From the NCBI GenBank assembly GCA_049653005.1, contig JBASFL010000055.1, positions 45,698 through 109,697 on the forward strand: a stretch of DNA of 64,000 nucleotides, read 5' to 3'. This document shows positions 27,237-34,901 of the stretch, one piece after another. The notes beneath the pieces were generated by a model that saw nothing but the letters and a program-made list of their open reading frames with translations, was not told the DNA's origin and searched no databases. How positions within the stretch are numbered: the stretch's first letter is position 1; the number at the start of each line of letters is the position of its first letter. This stretch comes from UBA2334 sp049653005 (GTDB lineage Bacteria > Pseudomonadota > Gammaproteobacteria > Burkholderiales > Burkholderiaceae_C). Both the position numbers and the translations under genes were made by a program.

Positions 27237-27857
27237 TCAGGCGTTGAGCCCCAGGCGTTCCAGCAGCTGTGGCACGTCCAGGGGTTTGGCCAGGCAACAC
27301 TCGGCCCCGGCCTCGCGCATGTCGCGCTCGTTGTCGGGGCTGAGGTGGCCGGTCATGCCGATCACGCGCAGGTCGGCGTGGCCCGGCATTTGGCGGATGT
27401 GGCGGCACACCTCGGGGCCTTTCAGCCCGGGCATCATCAGGTCGAGCAGCACCACGTCGGGCAGGAAGCTGTGCACCTTCAGCCCGGCTTCGAAGCCGTC
27501 GCGGGCGGTGTCCACCACGGTGTTGAATTCGGCGTCGGCCAGCAGCTCGGTCAAAAAGCCGGTCACGCCCGCGTCGTCGTCCACGACCAGGATGCGCAGC
27601 GGCCCCTTGTTGCCCGCCGGGTTCCAGAGGCGGGCGAAGCGCTCCACCTCTTCGTGCCGAAACCGCCGGTGCCCACCGGGCGTGACCTCGGCCTGCAACA
27701 GCCCCTTTTGCGCCCAACCCCGCACGGTGATGGGCGACACCATCATCCACTCGGCCACTTCGGTGGGGGTGAGGTAGGGCTTGGTGATGGGAGCTGGGGG
27801 TTTCACGCGGTGTCCGGGGTGGGGTGGTTTGAAACCGATTGTATCGATGTTAACCAT
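27237..27857 (-). CDS. Response regulator with N-terminal MerR/BldC-type HTH and C-terminal receiver
   Basis: 206 residues from ATG 27857 (a GTG 12 nt upstream is possible). Domain order is reversed relative to most regulators. Residues about 20-68 are a winged-helix excisionase/MerR-like domain (LTPTEVAEWMMVSPITVRGWAQ, then GHRRFRHEEVERFA). Residues about 78-204 are a receiver (ILVVDDDAG, phospho-Asp in VLLDLMMPG, TGH, Lys in LAKPLD). It heads the minus-strand signalling block, directly before the hybrid kinase. A GTTAACC motif lies at its start codon. Confidence 0.92.
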   Translation of the reverse strand: MVNIDTIGFKPPHPGHRVKPPAPITKPYLTPTEVAEWMMVSPITVRGWAQKGLLQAEVTPGGHRRFRHEEVERFARLWNPAGNKGPLRILVVDDDAGVTGFLTELLADAEFNTVVDTARDGFEAGLKVHSFLPDVVLLDLMMPGLKGPEVCRHIRQMPGHADLRVIGMTGHLSPDNERDMREAGAECCLAKPLDVPQLLERLGLNA

Positions 27858-27911
27858 GTAAACAACCACCCGGCATGCCGGGTGTCAGGGTTCAAAGAAG
27901 GCTACTTTAAA

Positions 27912-27954
27912 ATAGCAAACTATTGAATACAGTCAAGCGATGGGTGCCAAAAAT
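27912..27954 (+). repeat. Dispersed ~45-bp intergenic repeat, copy 3
   Basis: Begins ATAGCAAACTATTGAATACA, then GTCAAGCGATGGGTGCCAAAAAT. It shares 16 identical bases with the 8800 copy (opposite orientation). Confidence 0.75.
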
Positions 27955-27977
27955 GTTCAAATTTTTGCCGCTGGCGG

Positions 27978-28202
27978 TCAGCGCAGCGGGCGCAGCAGGT
28001 CGCGCAGGCCGTTGTGGTCAATGGTTTGCATCAGCGCCAGAAGGCGGCCCAGCTCGCCTTTGGGGAAACCTTCGCGGGCAAACCAGTTCAGGTAGTTGCC
28101 GGGCAGGTCGGCCAGCAAGCGCCCGGCGTGTTTTCCATAGGGCATGGGCGTGCGCACCAGCTTGAGCAGCAGGGCGGGGTCAAGCCCGTCGGGGGTTGGC
28201 AT
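27978..28202 (-). CDS. DUF3820-family small protein
   Basis: 74 residues. MPYGKHAGRLLADLPGNYLNWF, GFPKGELGRLLALM and NGLRDLLRPLR give the pattern of DUF3820 proteins. It may be co-transcribed with the cysteine-cluster gene 24 bp upstream. No biochemical function is established. Confidence 0.85.
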   Translation of the reverse strand: MPTPDGLDPALLLKLVRTPMPYGKHAGRLLADLPGNYLNWFAREGFPKGELGRLLALMQTIDHNGLRDLLRPLR

Positions 28203-28226
28203 GGCGCTGGCTGGGCGGGCGGGGTT

Positions 28227-28643
28227 TCAGACCACCTTGCGGGGCTCAAACCGCGCGCCATAGGCGCAGTAGCCGGTGCGGGGGCTTTTCTTTTGCGGGT
28301 GCAGGCGGCAGGTGTCGGGCCGTTGCTCGTACACGGTGCAGCGGCGGGTTTTGTTGTCGAGAAACGTGCAGTCGCCATCGGCCCGGCGGGCCATGGTGAA
28401 GATCTCGGCCTTGGCGTTGTAGCGGTCAATCACCTTGGCTTTTTGCAGGCGCTTGGCAATGCGGGCGGGGTCTTCGTTGTCGGCCTCGAACGCGTCCACC
28501 AGCCCCAGCCGCACCAGGTCGGCCAGGCGAATTTCAAGCGGCATGGTGCAGCAGTTGGCCTGGCAGCCGTCGCACATGCCGGGGCGGTAGCGCGTCCAGG
28601 TTTCAACACGGTCTACGTCGACGATTTGGATGGATGAGCGCAT
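28227..28643 (-). CDS. YkgJ-family cysteine-cluster protein
   Basis: 138 residues from ATG 28643. Cys-rich clusters CDGCQANCC and CTFLDNKTRRCTVYEQRPDTCRLHP-type spacing are those of the zinc- or iron-binding YkgJ/UPF0153 family. Function unknown. Next gene downstream is DUF3820. Confidence 0.88.
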   Translation of the reverse strand: MRSSIQIVDVDRVETWTRYRPGMCDGCQANCCTMPLEIRLADLVRLGLVDAFEADNEDPARIAKRLQKAKVIDRYNAKAEIFTMARRADGDCTFLDNKTRRCTVYEQRPDTCRLHPQKKSPRTGYCAYGARFEPRKVV

Positions 28644-28683
28644 GGGACATTGTCTCCTGCCGCCAGCGTTGGAACACGCGCCG

Positions 28684-30039
28684 TCAGCGCACAAAAATGC
28701 GTGACGCCAGCGGCTTGTTCACGTAGTTAGGCAAAAAGCGGCAGTCTTTGGCGGTGGCACCGGCCTGTTGCAGGCAACTGCTGGCGATGCCTGCCGCCGT
28801 CGGCTTTTGGCCCTTTTCCACCCAGTTCAGCAAGGCGTTGAACAGGGGCGGGTAGTAGGCGTCGCCCCAGTAGCTGTGCTGGTTGGAGTCCACAAAATTC
28901 TGCACCAGCCGCTCGCCATTGCCTGCGGCCACCATGCGCTGGCGCAGGGTGTCGCTGCCTTCCACAAACACAGTTGCATCGTGGATGCCGTGTGCGCTGA
29001 CCACCGGCACGGCAAAGCGCCCGGCGTGGTCCACATCGGCCGCAAAGCGGGCAACGGCGGCTGGGTCAGCCTTGAAACGTGGCACGGCGGCGTTCAGCGC
29101 GGCATCGTTTGCCGAGCCCGTGTAGCGCACGCGCTCGTTGCCAAACGGGCTGGCGCCGCCGTTTTTGGCCACCACGTCGCGCAGCGTGAAGGTGCCCCAG
29201 TTCAGGTGGCTGACCACCGAGCTTTCGGGGATTTTCAGCACGTCCACGATGGTTTTCAGCTTCTGCGCCTGCTGCGGCGTGCGCTGGGCGGCGGGCTTGC
29301 GTACGCCCAGGCATTCGTCGGCACGGGCGGCCAGCTCGGCATTGGTGAGCTTGCTGTCGGCGGGCAGGCCGACGGGCAGTGAATAGGCCGGTTCGTCAGG
29401 GCGGGGGTGGTTGTTGCACAGGTGTTGGTAAATGGCGCGCAAGTCCAGCCGGAAGTCGTAGGTGGCCGGGCCGGCCACCACGCCGCTGGTCAGCAACACG
29501 CCGTTCCACGACTTGGGGTACATCTCTGCCGCGCGGGTGGCCACCATGCCGCCCCACGACTGCCCGTGCAGCAGCGTGACACGCGGCTTGGCCACATGGT
29601 CTATGAAGATGCGGCGCACCCGCTCGGTGTCTTCGGCGGCGGTGGTCACGGCAAAGCCACCCTGGCGAAACACCGAGCCCGCCCAGGCATGCCCCTGCTG
29701 CACGGTGATGGCCCAGCGTTTGATGTCTTCATCGGCCCGGGTGGTTTTGGGCTCGCCCAGCGACGGCCCGCCGTGCGCGTGCACCACCAGCACCCCACTC
29801 CATTTGGCGGGCGTCACGATGAGGTAGTGCGCCTTGGCAGAGTCTTGCCCCCGCAGGCAACGTGCGCCCTCGGGCACGCCCGCCGGGCAGGCTTGCGCCA
29901 CGGGGGCCTGTTCAACGCTGGTTTGGGGCGTGGCGGCGTGGTGTGGGGTTGTTGGTGTTGGCCCACTGGCGCAACCCGCCAGAAACAACAGGGATGTGCC
30001 GCCCATCAGGGCCAGTGTTTTGTGCGGGTCGTGTGCCAT
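28684..30039 (-). CDS. Lipoprotein alpha/beta-hydrolase
   Basis: 451 residues from ATG 30039, with lipobox LFLAGCAS (Cys about 23). The nucleophile elbow is GQSWGG; VVSAHGIHD and a late His (SNQHSYWGD) could complete the triad with an Asp. The N-terminal linker is Pro/Thr-rich. It is probably an outer-membrane or periplasmic esterase or peptidase. Substrate unknown. Confidence 0.82.
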   Translation of the reverse strand: MAHDPHKTLALMGGTSLLFLAGCASGPTPTTPHHAATPQTSVEQAPVAQACPAGVPEGARCLRGQDSAKAHYLIVTPAKWSGVLVVHAHGGPSLGEPKTTRADEDIKRWAITVQQGHAWAGSVFRQGGFAVTTAAEDTERVRRIFIDHVAKPRVTLLHGQSWGGMVATRAAEMYPKSWNGVLLTSGVVAGPATYDFRLDLRAIYQHLCNNHPRPDEPAYSLPVGLPADSKLTNAELAARADECLGVRKPAAQRTPQQAQKLKTIVDVLKIPESSVVSHLNWGTFTLRDVVAKNGGASPFGNERVRYTGSANDAALNAAVPRFKADPAAVARFAADVDHAGRFAVPVVSAHGIHDATVFVEGSDTLRQRMVAAGNGERLVQNFVDSNQHSYWGDAYYPPLFNALLNWVEKGQKPTAAGIASSCLQQAGATAKDCRFLPNYVNKPLASRIFVR

Positions 30040-30170
30040 GTTCAGCGGATGGAGTGGGTTGATCGGGTGGGCAAGGGAGCAAACATGGTCACACGAAGCG
30101 CCGGGCCGCGCCATAGGACAAACGACTGCCCACGTCTCGCACACGACTTTGGTGTGAATGGGTAAAAAAC

Positions 30171-30213
30171 AGTAGCTAACAATGACGCCAATCAAGCGCC
30201 AGAAGCCTGTTTG
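30171..30213 (+). repeat. Dispersed repeat, divergent copy 4
   Basis: AGTAGCTAACAATGACGCCA then ATCAAGCGCCAGAAGCC. It shares ACAA(A)TGACGCCAAT(C/A)AAGCG with the copy at 31232. Confidence 0.6.
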
Positions 30214-30229
30214 GCTTGTGGTTTTCCCA

Positions 30230-30391
30230 TCAAATCCGCGCTGGGGTTTTGAACACGTTGTGGTGGTTCCAGGCGATGAACCCGGGGCCCGGCAGCAGGT
30301 CGGGTGACTGGGGGTCGAGCAGCGGCTGGCAGGTGGCCTCCGAACCGGACCCGCCTGCGGTGTGCCACTGAATGTGCGGCGCGGTGGGCAT
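30230..30391 (-). CDS. Small ORF or gene fragment (53 residues)
   Basis: ATG 30391 follows CAGGGCAGT. Codon third positions are strongly G/C, as in real genes of this genome, and the peptide (PDLLPGPGFIAWNHHNVFKTP near the end) is not the Arg/Pro-rich kind made by shadow frames. No family is recognised. It may be the truncated 3' end of an older gene or a true small protein. Confidence 0.35.
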   Translation of the reverse strand: MPTAPHIQWHTAGGSGSEATCQPLLDPQSPDLLPGPGFIAWNHHNVFKTPARI

Positions 30392-30421
30392 ACTGCCCTG
30401 AATCGCAAAGGAGGCAAACCC

Positions 30422-31204
30422 ATGGCAACCACCCGCTGGACGCGGGCCGAAACACTGGCCGCACTGAATGTCTACTTTCAGCTCTCGTTTGGGCAGCTTC
30501 ACCAGCGACACCCAGCCATTCGCCAACTGGCTGAGTGGCTGGGGCGAACGCCCGGTGCGGTGGCGTTGAAGCTGGTCAACTTCGCCAGCTTGGACCCCCA
30601 AGTTCGCGCCAGTGGGCGTGCGGGCATGGGCAACTGCTCCAAGCTGGACGAAGACATTTGGCAAGAACTGAACACCCAGTGGGACGCAGTGGCCACAGAG
30701 GCCGCCACCCTGTTTGACCATTACGCGCAGCAGCACGGCGTAGCGCCAGCGTCAGATGTGATGGACGAGTTGGATGAACTGCCCACGTTTGCCGAGGGTA
30801 GAACCACGACGGCGACAGTTCAGGTGCGGGTGAACCAAGCCCGATTCAGAAAAGCCGTTCTGGCCAGCTATGGCTCGCGTTGCTGCATCAGTGGGTTGGC
30901 AGAGCCTCGCCTGCTGGTGGCCAGCCACATCGTGCCGTGGAGCATGGACACCCACAACCGCCTCAACCCGCAAAACGGTTTGTGTTTGTCTGCACTGCAC
31001 GACAAGGCCTATGACATTGGCCTGTTGACGGTGCTGCCCGACTACACCGTGCGCGTGTCAACCCAACTGAAGCACGCCAAGGTGGATTCGTTCACCCGAG
31101 ATGCCTTGGCCACCTTTGATGGCCGCTCGATTGCCATGCCCGAGCGCTTCAAACCGCACGCCGAGTTTCTGGAAAGCCATGCAAGGCGATTTCATTTTTT
31201 ATAG
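30422..31204 (+). CDS. HNH endonuclease-type protein
   Basis: 260 residues from ATG 30422, with a near-consensus AAAGGAGG 5-6 nt upstream. The N-terminal ~75 residues look like a helical DNA-binding module (LGRTPGAVALKLVNFASLDP). The C-terminal HNH domain has CCISG, LLVASHIVPW and NPQNGLCLSALHDKAYDIGLLT. Such proteins are often annotated as restriction endonucleases. No methylase is adjacent, so a restriction-modification role is unproven. Confidence 0.88.
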   Translation: MATTRWTRAETLAALNVYFQLSFGQLHQRHPAIRQLAEWLGRTPGAVALKLVNFASLDPQVRASGRAGMGNCSKLDEDIWQELNTQWDAVATEAATLFDHYAQQHGVAPASDVMDELDELPTFAEGRTTTATVQVRVNQARFRKAVLASYGSRCCISGLAEPRLLVASHIVPWSMDTHNRLNPQNGLCLSALHDKAYDIGLLTVLPDYTVRVSTQLKHAKVDSFTRDALATFDGRSIAMPERFKPHAEFLESHARRFHFL

Positions 31205-31231
31205 CGCTTTGATGTCAACTATCGAATGAAA

Positions 31232-31279
31232 AGTAGAGCAACAAATGACGCCAATAAAGCGTTGGAGGCACTTTTCATT
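31232..31279 (+). repeat. Dispersed repeat, copy 5
   Basis: AGTAGAGCAACAAATGACGC then CAATAAAGCGTTGGAGGCACTTTT. A second partial unit (TTTTTTATAGCGCTTTGATG) lies just upstream at about 31195. Confidence 0.6.
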
Positions 31280-31347
31280 CTGAAAATGGTCAAGCTTGGA
31301 GCTTGAAATCTTTTCGACTGCCTTTTGACGCAATTCGCGATCCCCAC

Positions 31348-31569
31348 TCAGTCACTCGTCTCCACGTCTGCTGCCTCATGCCCGGCCTCGGCCAGCGCTG
31401 CCGCTATGTCGCCCGGGTCAATCATGCGGGTGTGTTCGGCCCACGCGCGGTGGTGGGCCAAATCCACCCCGGCGTTGCTGATGCAGGGCAGGTCTTGCAG
31501 CTCGAACATCACGGCCTCGGCATCGGCCTGGGTGGTCATGGTGGGCAGGGTGAAGGTGGTGGTGGGCAT
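31348..31569 (-). CDS. Small HMA-like (ferredoxin-fold) protein without metal-binding cysteines
   Basis: 73 residues from ATG 31569. The layout TFTLPTMTTQADAEAVMFELQ, then ISNAGVDLAHH and DIAAALAEAGHEAADV follows heavy-metal-associated domains. MTTQADA, however, stands where copper chaperones have MxCxxC; the single Cys is elsewhere. Metal binding at that site is therefore not expected. It is divergent from the Fic gene across 102 bp. Confidence 0.6.
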   Translation of the reverse strand: MPTTTFTLPTMTTQADAEAVMFELQDLPCISNAGVDLAHHRAWAEHTRMIDPGDIAAALAEAGHEAADVETSD

Positions 31570-31671
31570 GTGGTGTCGTCGTCGGTTAAAAAATTGCGCG
31601 ACATAATTGTGTCGTGCTTTGTCGCTGCCGGGCGTCATGGCACGACACATTGATGTCACGGAGCCAGAACC

Positions 31672-33075
31672 ATGTCGCGCACCAGGCCTGTTGAAGAACG
31701 CCAGCTGATCGAAGCCATTGTGGCGGCGCATCCGGGTGGCATCCGCATTGCCGACCTGGAGGCCGAGATGGCTCGCCAGCACGGCGTGCAGCTCAACCGC
31801 CGCACACTGCAACGCCGTCTGCAAAAGCTGGTTGATGCGCAGCGCTTGCTCACCGAGGGTGAAAGCATTGCGGTGGTGTACCGCCCCCTGGCGTGTGTGC
31901 CTGCGCAGGCACTTACAACCCCCGCCGTTGCCACAACCGCAATGGCCGAAGTCGAGCTGTATGTGCCGGTGTCGGCCGAAGGTGCCGCCATCCGCGACCT
32001 GGTGCGGTTGCCGCTGATGCACCGCCGCCCGGTGGGCTACCAGCGGGCGTTTCTGGAGGCCTACCAGCCCGGCGAAACGTTTTACCTGCCCCAGGCGCTG
32101 CGCCAGCAGTTGCACGAAATGGGTCGCACTTCTGCGGCCGAGAGGCCCGCAGGCACCCATGCCCGCGACGTGTTGGGCCGGTTGCTGGTGGATTTGTCGT
32201 GGGCTTCGTCCCGGCTGGAGGGCAACACCTACACCCGGCTAGACACGCAGAACCTGATCGAGCGGGGCCAGGTGGCCACAGGCAAAGACGCCATCGAAAC
32301 GCAGATGATCCTGAACCACAAAGACGCCATCGAAATGCTGATCGACGGGGCCGACGAGGTGGGCTTTGATGCCTTCACGTTCAAAAACCTGCACGCGGTG
32401 TTGTCGCAAGACCTGCTGCGCGACCCGCTGGCCAGTGGCCGTTTGCGCCGAAGGCCGGTGGACATTTCGGGCACGGTGTTTCTGCCGCTGGCTTTGCCAC
32501 AGGTGATTGAAGACAGCTTTGCGCTGCTGCTGGCCAAGGCGGCCGCCATTCCCGATCCGTTCGAACAGGCTTTCTTTCTGATGGTGCAACTGCCCTATTT
32601 GCAGCCGTTTGAAGATGTGAACAAGCGCGTGTCGCGCATTGGGGCCAACCTGCCGCTCATTCAACACAACCTGTGCCCGCTGTCGTTTGTGGACGTGCCA
32701 GAGCGCGCCTACGTGGAGGGCACGCTGGGTGTGTATGAGTTGAACCGCGTGGAGCTGCTGCGCGATGTGTTTGTGTGGGCCTATGAACGTTCGTGCCAAC
32801 GCTACCTGGCCATCACGCAAAGCATGGTGGAGCCAGACCCACTGAAAATCAAATACCGCGAGGCGCTGATTCAAGCGGTGCAGTCGGTGGTCAAAGGGCT
32901 GCGGCTGCCAGGCCCCGATGTGTGTGCCGACTTGGCCCAGGCCCACGCTGCCGAGCCAGACCGTGCGGCATTTGCCGACATGCTGGCGGCTGCGCTGCAG
33001 CAGTTGCACGAGGGCAGCGTTGCCCGCTACCGGTTGCGCCGGTCCGAATATCTGGCGTGGCTGGCGGTCAAGTGA
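31672..33075 (+). CDS. Fic-domain protein lacking the catalytic histidine
   Basis: 467 residues. N-terminal winged-helix (about 1-66), then a Fic core. An inhibitory-helix motif of the (S/T)xxxE(G/N) type is present (SSRLEGN, about 179-185), as in class II Fic proteins. The active-site loop is QPFEDVNKRVSR at about 311-322: the usual HPF(x)2GN(G/K)R has Gln for His and Val for Gly, while NKR is kept. His is the general base for AMPylation, so classical activity is doubtful. The C-terminal ~90 residues resemble another wing-helix region. Possible roles are another transferase activity or regulation. Confidence 0.88.
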   Translation: MSRTRPVEERQLIEAIVAAHPGGIRIADLEAEMARQHGVQLNRRTLQRRLQKLVDAQRLLTEGESIAVVYRPLACVPAQALTTPAVATTAMAEVELYVPVSAEGAAIRDLVRLPLMHRRPVGYQRAFLEAYQPGETFYLPQALRQQLHEMGRTSAAERPAGTHARDVLGRLLVDLSWASSRLEGNTYTRLDTQNLIERGQVATGKDAIETQMILNHKDAIEMLIDGADEVGFDAFTFKNLHAVLSQDLLRDPLASGRLRRRPVDISGTVFLPLALPQVIEDSFALLLAKAAAIPDPFEQAFFLMVQLPYLQPFEDVNKRVSRIGANLPLIQHNLCPLSFVDVPERAYVEGTLGVYELNRVELLRDVFVWAYERSCQRYLAITQSMVEPDPLKIKYREALIQAVQSVVKGLRLPGPDVCADLAQAHAAEPDRAAFADMLAAALQQLHEGSVARYRLRRSEYLAWLAVK

Positions 33076-33167
33076 CGGGGTGGGGCCGAGCCCCCACGTC
33101 TTACAGGCCCAATCCAAGCCCGCTAACCTGACAGCCAGTTTCTCCGCCACTGACTGAAAGGTGCCAC

Positions 33168-33833
33168 ATGGCGTCAACCCCCGCAGGTTCTTGCACCCCA
33201 CCATCCGTGTTCACCCGCCGCCGCGTGCTACAGGCTGGGGCGCTGGGCACCTTGGCAGGTGTGGCCACCAGCCCTTTGTTGGGCCACGCCCTGGCTGCCA
33301 GTAACGACACCGCCGAGCTGCTGCGCAAGGGCGGTGTGGTGGTGGCGTTCAGGCACGCGCTGGCGCCGGGCACGTTCGACCCGCCCAACTTCAAGCTGGG
33401 CGACTGCAGCACCCAGCGCAACCTGAGCGCCGAGGGGCGCGAGCAAGCGCGGCGCATGGGCGCGTGGTTTGCCGCGCAGGGCTTGCGGCCTGAAAACGTG
33501 CGCAGCAGCCCGTGGTGCCGCTGCATGGACACGGCCACGCTGGCGTTTGGCGCAGCGCAGCCGTGGGAGGCCTTGGCTTCGCCGGTGGGCAGCGTTGAGG
33601 CCACCACCGCCGACCGGCTGGCGCTGTTGCGCACAGCGCTGGTTCAGGCCACGCAGCGCCCCGGGCAATTCACGGTGTGGGTGACGCACATGTTTGTGCT
33701 GGCAGACCTGGTGGGTGCCAACACAGGCTCTGGCGAGGGGCTGGTGCTACATGCCGACGCGGCGGGCAAGCCGGTGGTGCTGGCACGGTTGTCGGACAGC
33801 GATACAGGCGCACCACGTCCAAGCATTCGCTGA
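33168..33833 (+). CDS. Tat-exported histidine-phosphatase-superfamily protein
   Basis: 221 residues. The N-terminus has a twin-arginine-type signal (FTRRRVLQAGALG). The mature part is a phosphoglycerate-mutase-like fold: VVVAFRHALAPG (Arg62-His63; the usual RHG is RHA), RNLSAEGREQARRMG, VRSSPWCRCMDTATLAFG and VTHMFVLADL with the second His. Core catalytic residues Arg, His, Arg and His appear retained. It could be a periplasmic phosphatase; substrate unknown. Confidence 0.82.
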   Translation: MASTPAGSCTPPSVFTRRRVLQAGALGTLAGVATSPLLGHALAASNDTAELLRKGGVVVAFRHALAPGTFDPPNFKLGDCSTQRNLSAEGREQARRMGAWFAAQGLRPENVRSSPWCRCMDTATLAFGAAQPWEALASPVGSVEATTADRLALLRTALVQATQRPGQFTVWVTHMFVLADLVGANTGSGEGLVLHADAAGKPVVLARLSDSDTGAPRPSIR

Positions 33834-33850
33834 CTGTCAAATATGCAATC

Positions 33851-33895
33851 AAAAGCGCCCCTCCCGCTTCATTGGCGCTAATTCATCGCTACGAA
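33851..33895 (-). repeat. Dispersed repeat, divergent copy 6, with hairpin
   Basis: On minus: CGTAGCGATGAATTAGCGCC then AATGAAGCGGGAGGGGCGCTTTT. AGCGCC/GGCGCT at 33854-33880 can form a stem between convergent genes, so it may also terminate transcription. Confidence 0.5.
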
Positions 33896-33898
33896 AAC

Positions 33899-34798
33899 TC
33901 AAACCACCCCAGCCATGCCTGCCACCCAAGCTGGCAGCTGTTCGCGCACGATGCGCAGGGCTGGGGCCTCTTGCTGGCGGCTGAGGGTGACCAGGCCGAA
34001 GCGGGCGGTGGCGTTCAACGCTGGGGTGACGTCCAGCTTGACCAGCCCGGCGGCCACGGCCACCACGGTCAGCACCACGGCATTGCTGCGGCGGGCCACG
34101 TCCACGATGGTCAGGGTTTCGTCGCAGCGCAGGGTCACCAGGTCGTCTGGGTTGGCTTGGGGGCCATAGCGCGCCATCAGCATGCGGGCCACCTCGTCGC
34201 TCAAGGGGGTGGAGGCAATGGGGTGCACCATCACCTCGGCCAGGGTCACCGCTCGCCCGGTGAGCGCCAGCGGGTGGTCCGGGCGGACCAGAAACCCGGC
34301 GTCCAGCTCGAAGGTGTGCGTGGTTTGCAGGTCTGACGACGGGCGCATCGAGCGAATATCCACCAGCGCGGCGTCCAGCTTTTGTTCGCGCAGTTCGTGC
34401 AGCAGCACGCCGGTGTTGCCCCGCGAGATGTCCAGGTGCAGCTGCGGGTGGTGCTGCGCCATGTGCAGCATGAGTGGGGTGGACAGCAGCGCGCCCGGGC
34501 CTGAGCTGAGGCCGATGCGCAGCCGCCCGCTCAGGCCCGCCTGCAGTTCTTTGCCGGTTTGTTTCAGGGCCTCGGCGTCGCTCACCAGCCGCTGGGCACG
34601 TTGCAGCACCTCGGCCCCCAGGGGGGTGAGGGAGATGCGCCGCCCCAGGCGGTTGAACAGCGTGCCACCCAGCTCGTCTTCCAGGCCCTGAATGCTGCGG
34701 CTCAGCGCGGGCTGGGTGAGAAACAAGGCCTTGGCGGCCTGCACATACGAGGCCTTTTCGGCCAGCACCACAAAGTGGCGCAACTGCACCAGTGTCAT
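33899..34798 (-). CDS. LysR-family regulator of the divergent amidohydrolase/Bug genes
   Basis: 299 residues. HTH: YVQAAKALFLTQPALSRSIQGLE, followed by LFNRLGRRISLTPLG; co-inducer domain after about residue 90. Divergent from the M20 gene across 103 bp, which contains a palindrome at 34828-34838. Confidence 0.93.
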   Translation of the reverse strand: MTLVQLRHFVVLAEKASYVQAAKALFLTQPALSRSIQGLEDELGGTLFNRLGRRISLTPLGAEVLQRAQRLVSDAEALKQTGKELQAGLSGRLRIGLSSGPGALLSTPLMLHMAQHHPQLHLDISRGNTGVLLHELREQKLDAALVDIRSMRPSSDLQTTHTFELDAGFLVRPDHPLALTGRAVTLAEVMVHPIASTPLSDEVARMLMARYGPQANPDDLVTLRCDETLTIVDVARRSNAVVLTVVAVAAGLVKLDVTPALNATARFGLVTLSRQQEAPALRIVREQLPAWVAGMAGVV

Positions 34799-34827
34799 CA
34801 GAAACCCCCAGTAAAACGCATGGGTTG

Positions 34828-34838
34828 TTGATCATCAA
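34828..34838. promoter_or_regulatory. Palindrome in the LysR/M20 intergenic region
   Basis: TTGAT-C-ATCAA, perfect arms, in the middle of the divergent intergenic region; a candidate LysR site. Confidence 0.35.
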
Positions 34839-34901
34839 TGCATTGGACTTTACGCTGGTGCGTTCCTAACATGCAACAAAGTTCATGTCAGGAGCCCCGC
34901 C

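Larger units (their letters stand above)
30040..30421. other. 382-bp intergenic stretch
   Basis: It holds the upstream region of the lipoprotein gene, one copy of the dispersed repeat (30171-30213) and a 53-codon minus-strand ORF (30230-30391). A strong AAAGGAGG site sits just before the HNH gene at 30422. Nothing else is recognised. Confidence 0.6.
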
